From an uncultured Erysipelotrichaceae bacterium (GTDB taxonomy: Bacteria; Bacillota_I; Bacilli_A; Acholeplasmatales; Anaeroplasmataceae), in contig CACZRY010000204.1 of the NCBI GenBank assembly GCA_902783745.1, forward strand, positions 1 to 6,233: a stretch of 6,233 bases of DNA, in the 5' to 3' direction. This document shows positions 5,833-6,233 of the stretch, piece after piece. A program made the position numbers and the translations under genes. Position 1 is the first letter of the stretch. The number at the start of each line of letters is the position of its first letter. The notes beneath the pieces are model-generated. The model saw only the letters and a program-made list of their open reading frames with translations. It was not told the origin of the DNA and made no database searches.

Positions 5833-5858
5833 AAAAAGCCTCAAAAAGAGGCATTTTT
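5833..5858. terminator. Bidirectional hairpin terminator
   Basis: GCCTC (5838-5842) and GAGGC (5848-5852) pair around five A residues, with flanking A and T runs extending the stem past a bulged A (5853). The + strand ends in TTTTT; the minus strand has TTTTTT directly after the stem. It bounds the decayed region from the small RNA promoter that follows. Confidence 0.6.
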
Positions 5859-5868
5859 AAAAATTATA

Positions 5869-5877
5869 TGGTATAAT
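5869..5877 (+). promoter_or_regulatory. Extended -10 promoter of the candidate small RNA
   Basis: TGGTATAAT is a perfect TG-N-TATAAT element with no clear -35, the same style as the other promoters in this window. Transcription would start near G5884. Confidence 0.6.
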
Positions 5878-5883
5878 GTAGAT

Positions 5884-5991
5884 GGTTATTTAAATATACA
5901 ACCATTTTTACATAGTGAATGAACTATTCTTAATAGTTTATTCATAGAAGCTACTAAGGCAGAACGGGCTGGTAATCCATCTGCCTTTTTT
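5884..5991 (+). ncRNA. Candidate structured small RNA, family unknown
   Basis: Between a good promoter and a good terminator lie about 108 nt with three stems and no plausible coding frame. Stem 1 pairs GGTT (5884-5887) with AACC (5900-5903). Stem 2 pairs TGAATGAACTATT (5916-5928) with AATAGTTTATTCA (5932-5944), 13 bp with one G-U and a 3-nt loop. Stem 3 is the terminator hairpin. The next gene lies on the opposite strand, so this is not a leader for a downstream gene. I do not recognise it as 6S, SRP, tmRNA, T-box or a common riboswitch. The GGGCTGG stretch (5966-5972) is partly unpaired and could be a contact site. Confidence 0.45.
5956..5991 (+). terminator. Intrinsic terminator of the small RNA
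   Basis: AAGGCAGA (5956-5963) pairs with TCTGCCTT (5980-5987). Inside, TGG and CCA pair across a TAAT loop, with ACGGGC (5964-5969) bulged out. Six T residues (5986-5991) end the transcript. The large one-sided bulge is unusual for a plain terminator. Confidence 0.75.
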
Positions 5992-5999
5992 CGTATACT

Positions 6000-6049
6000 A
6001 AAAAAGCTGTGAAAACCTACTTTTTAAAAGTTAGGTTCTTTCACAGCTT
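6000..6049 (-). terminator. Intrinsic terminator of the pduL-like gene
   Basis: AAGCTGTGAAA (6004-6014) pairs with TTTCACAGCTT (6039-6049), and an inner stem joins ACCTA (6015-6019) to TAGGT (6032-6036). Read on the minus strand the hairpin ends in TTTTTT (6005-6000). It starts right after the stop codon at 6051. Confidence 0.85.
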
Positions 6050-6050
6050 C

Positions 6051-6233
6051 TTATTTTACTATTTCACCCTTAACGATACCCTTAACTGTACCTAATGCGG
6101 CCGCATTAGCCTCATCAGTATCTATATGCATCGCAAGTCTATAATTATCTGATACTCTTACTACAGTATCATCAAATAATACTTTTCTTCCTGTATCATT
6201 TAATACCTTAACGCAAACTATATCACCATTACT
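6051..6233 (-). CDS. pduL: PduL-type phosphate acyltransferase, C-terminal 60 residues
   Basis: The gene runs in from beyond the right edge; only its last 60 residues are visible. VRVSDNYRLAMHIDTDEANA (25-44 of the visible part) is the hallmark C-terminal motif of PduL phosphotransacylases, which exchange CoA and phosphate on acyl groups (acetyl-CoA or propionyl-CoA to acyl-phosphate) and feed acetate or propionate kinase for ATP. The His in MHID is expected to be a metal ligand by family knowledge. PduL occurs both in microcompartment operons and as a stand-alone replacement for Pta; no compartment gene is visible here, so a housekeeping Pta role is inferred. The stop codon is followed at once by a strong terminator, so it ends its transcript. 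Confidence 0.85.
   Translation of the reverse strand, partial: SNGDIVCVKVLNDTGRKVLFDDTVVRVSDNYRLAMHIDTDEANAAALGTVKGIVKGEIVK
6092..6109. repeat. Perfect 18-bp palindrome inside pduL
   Basis: CTAATGCGGCCGCATTAG is its own reverse complement and contains the 8-base GCGGCCGC, out of character for this AT-rich DNA. It lies within the codons for ANAAAL just after the DTDE motif. Confidence 0.6.

Noticed and set aside
5886..5945. 19-residue minus-strand peptide MNKLLRIVHSLCKNGCIFK
   Set aside because: There is no ribosome site upstream and the + strand has a better promoter and terminator; the frame follows from the hairpin sequence.

Overview
The window is strongly AT-rich DNA with AGA/ATA/TTA-heavy codon use, clear purine-rich Shine-Dalgarno sites, TGG for tryptophan and TGA used only as stop. 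This suggests a low-GC Bacillota genome, perhaps an uncultured gut Bacilli/Mollicutes-like or clostridial lineage. The lineage is inferred from composition and gene content; no marker gene fixes it.

Left part (1-2760, all + strand): the 3' part of a large SF1 helicase/nuclease-like protein (DUF4011/DUF3320 type, cut by the window start). Next comes a 173-residue protein with a J-domain-like N-terminus lacking HPD and two C-terminal membrane helices. A strong hairpin terminator follows, then a RimJ/RimL-like GNAT acetyltransferase with its own extended -10 promoter. A symmetric 12-bp hairpin overlapping the GNAT stop codon can end transcription from both sides.

Middle part (2761-5132): a minus-strand GltD-type FeS/FAD/NAD(P) oxidoreductase with no glutamate synthase large subunit beside it. 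It is divergent from a + strand RluA-family pseudouridine synthase. The two share a short promoter region of about 100 bp. The pseudouridine synthase has an extended -10 ending 6 nt before its ATG and no Shine-Dalgarno, so it is probably leaderless.

Right part (5133-5870): no intact gene. It holds a possible scrap of a group II intron reverse transcriptase, two hairpins, a promoter whose -10 is flanked by an inverted repeat, and an internally deleted, frameshifted remnant of an AbiEi-like (DUF6088) antitoxin. A tRNA T-arm-like scrap followed by T-runs comes next. It reads as a decayed mobile/defence insertion.

Right edge (5869-6233): a candidate small structured RNA of about 108 nt with its own promoter, three hairpins and an intrinsic terminator, which I cannot assign to a family. 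Then, on the minus strand, come the terminator and last 60 residues of a PduL-type phosphotransacylase. The intact genes look like independent transcription units. The most interesting objects are the antitoxin fossil with its operator-like promoter, the unassigned small RNA and the HPD-less J-like membrane protein.
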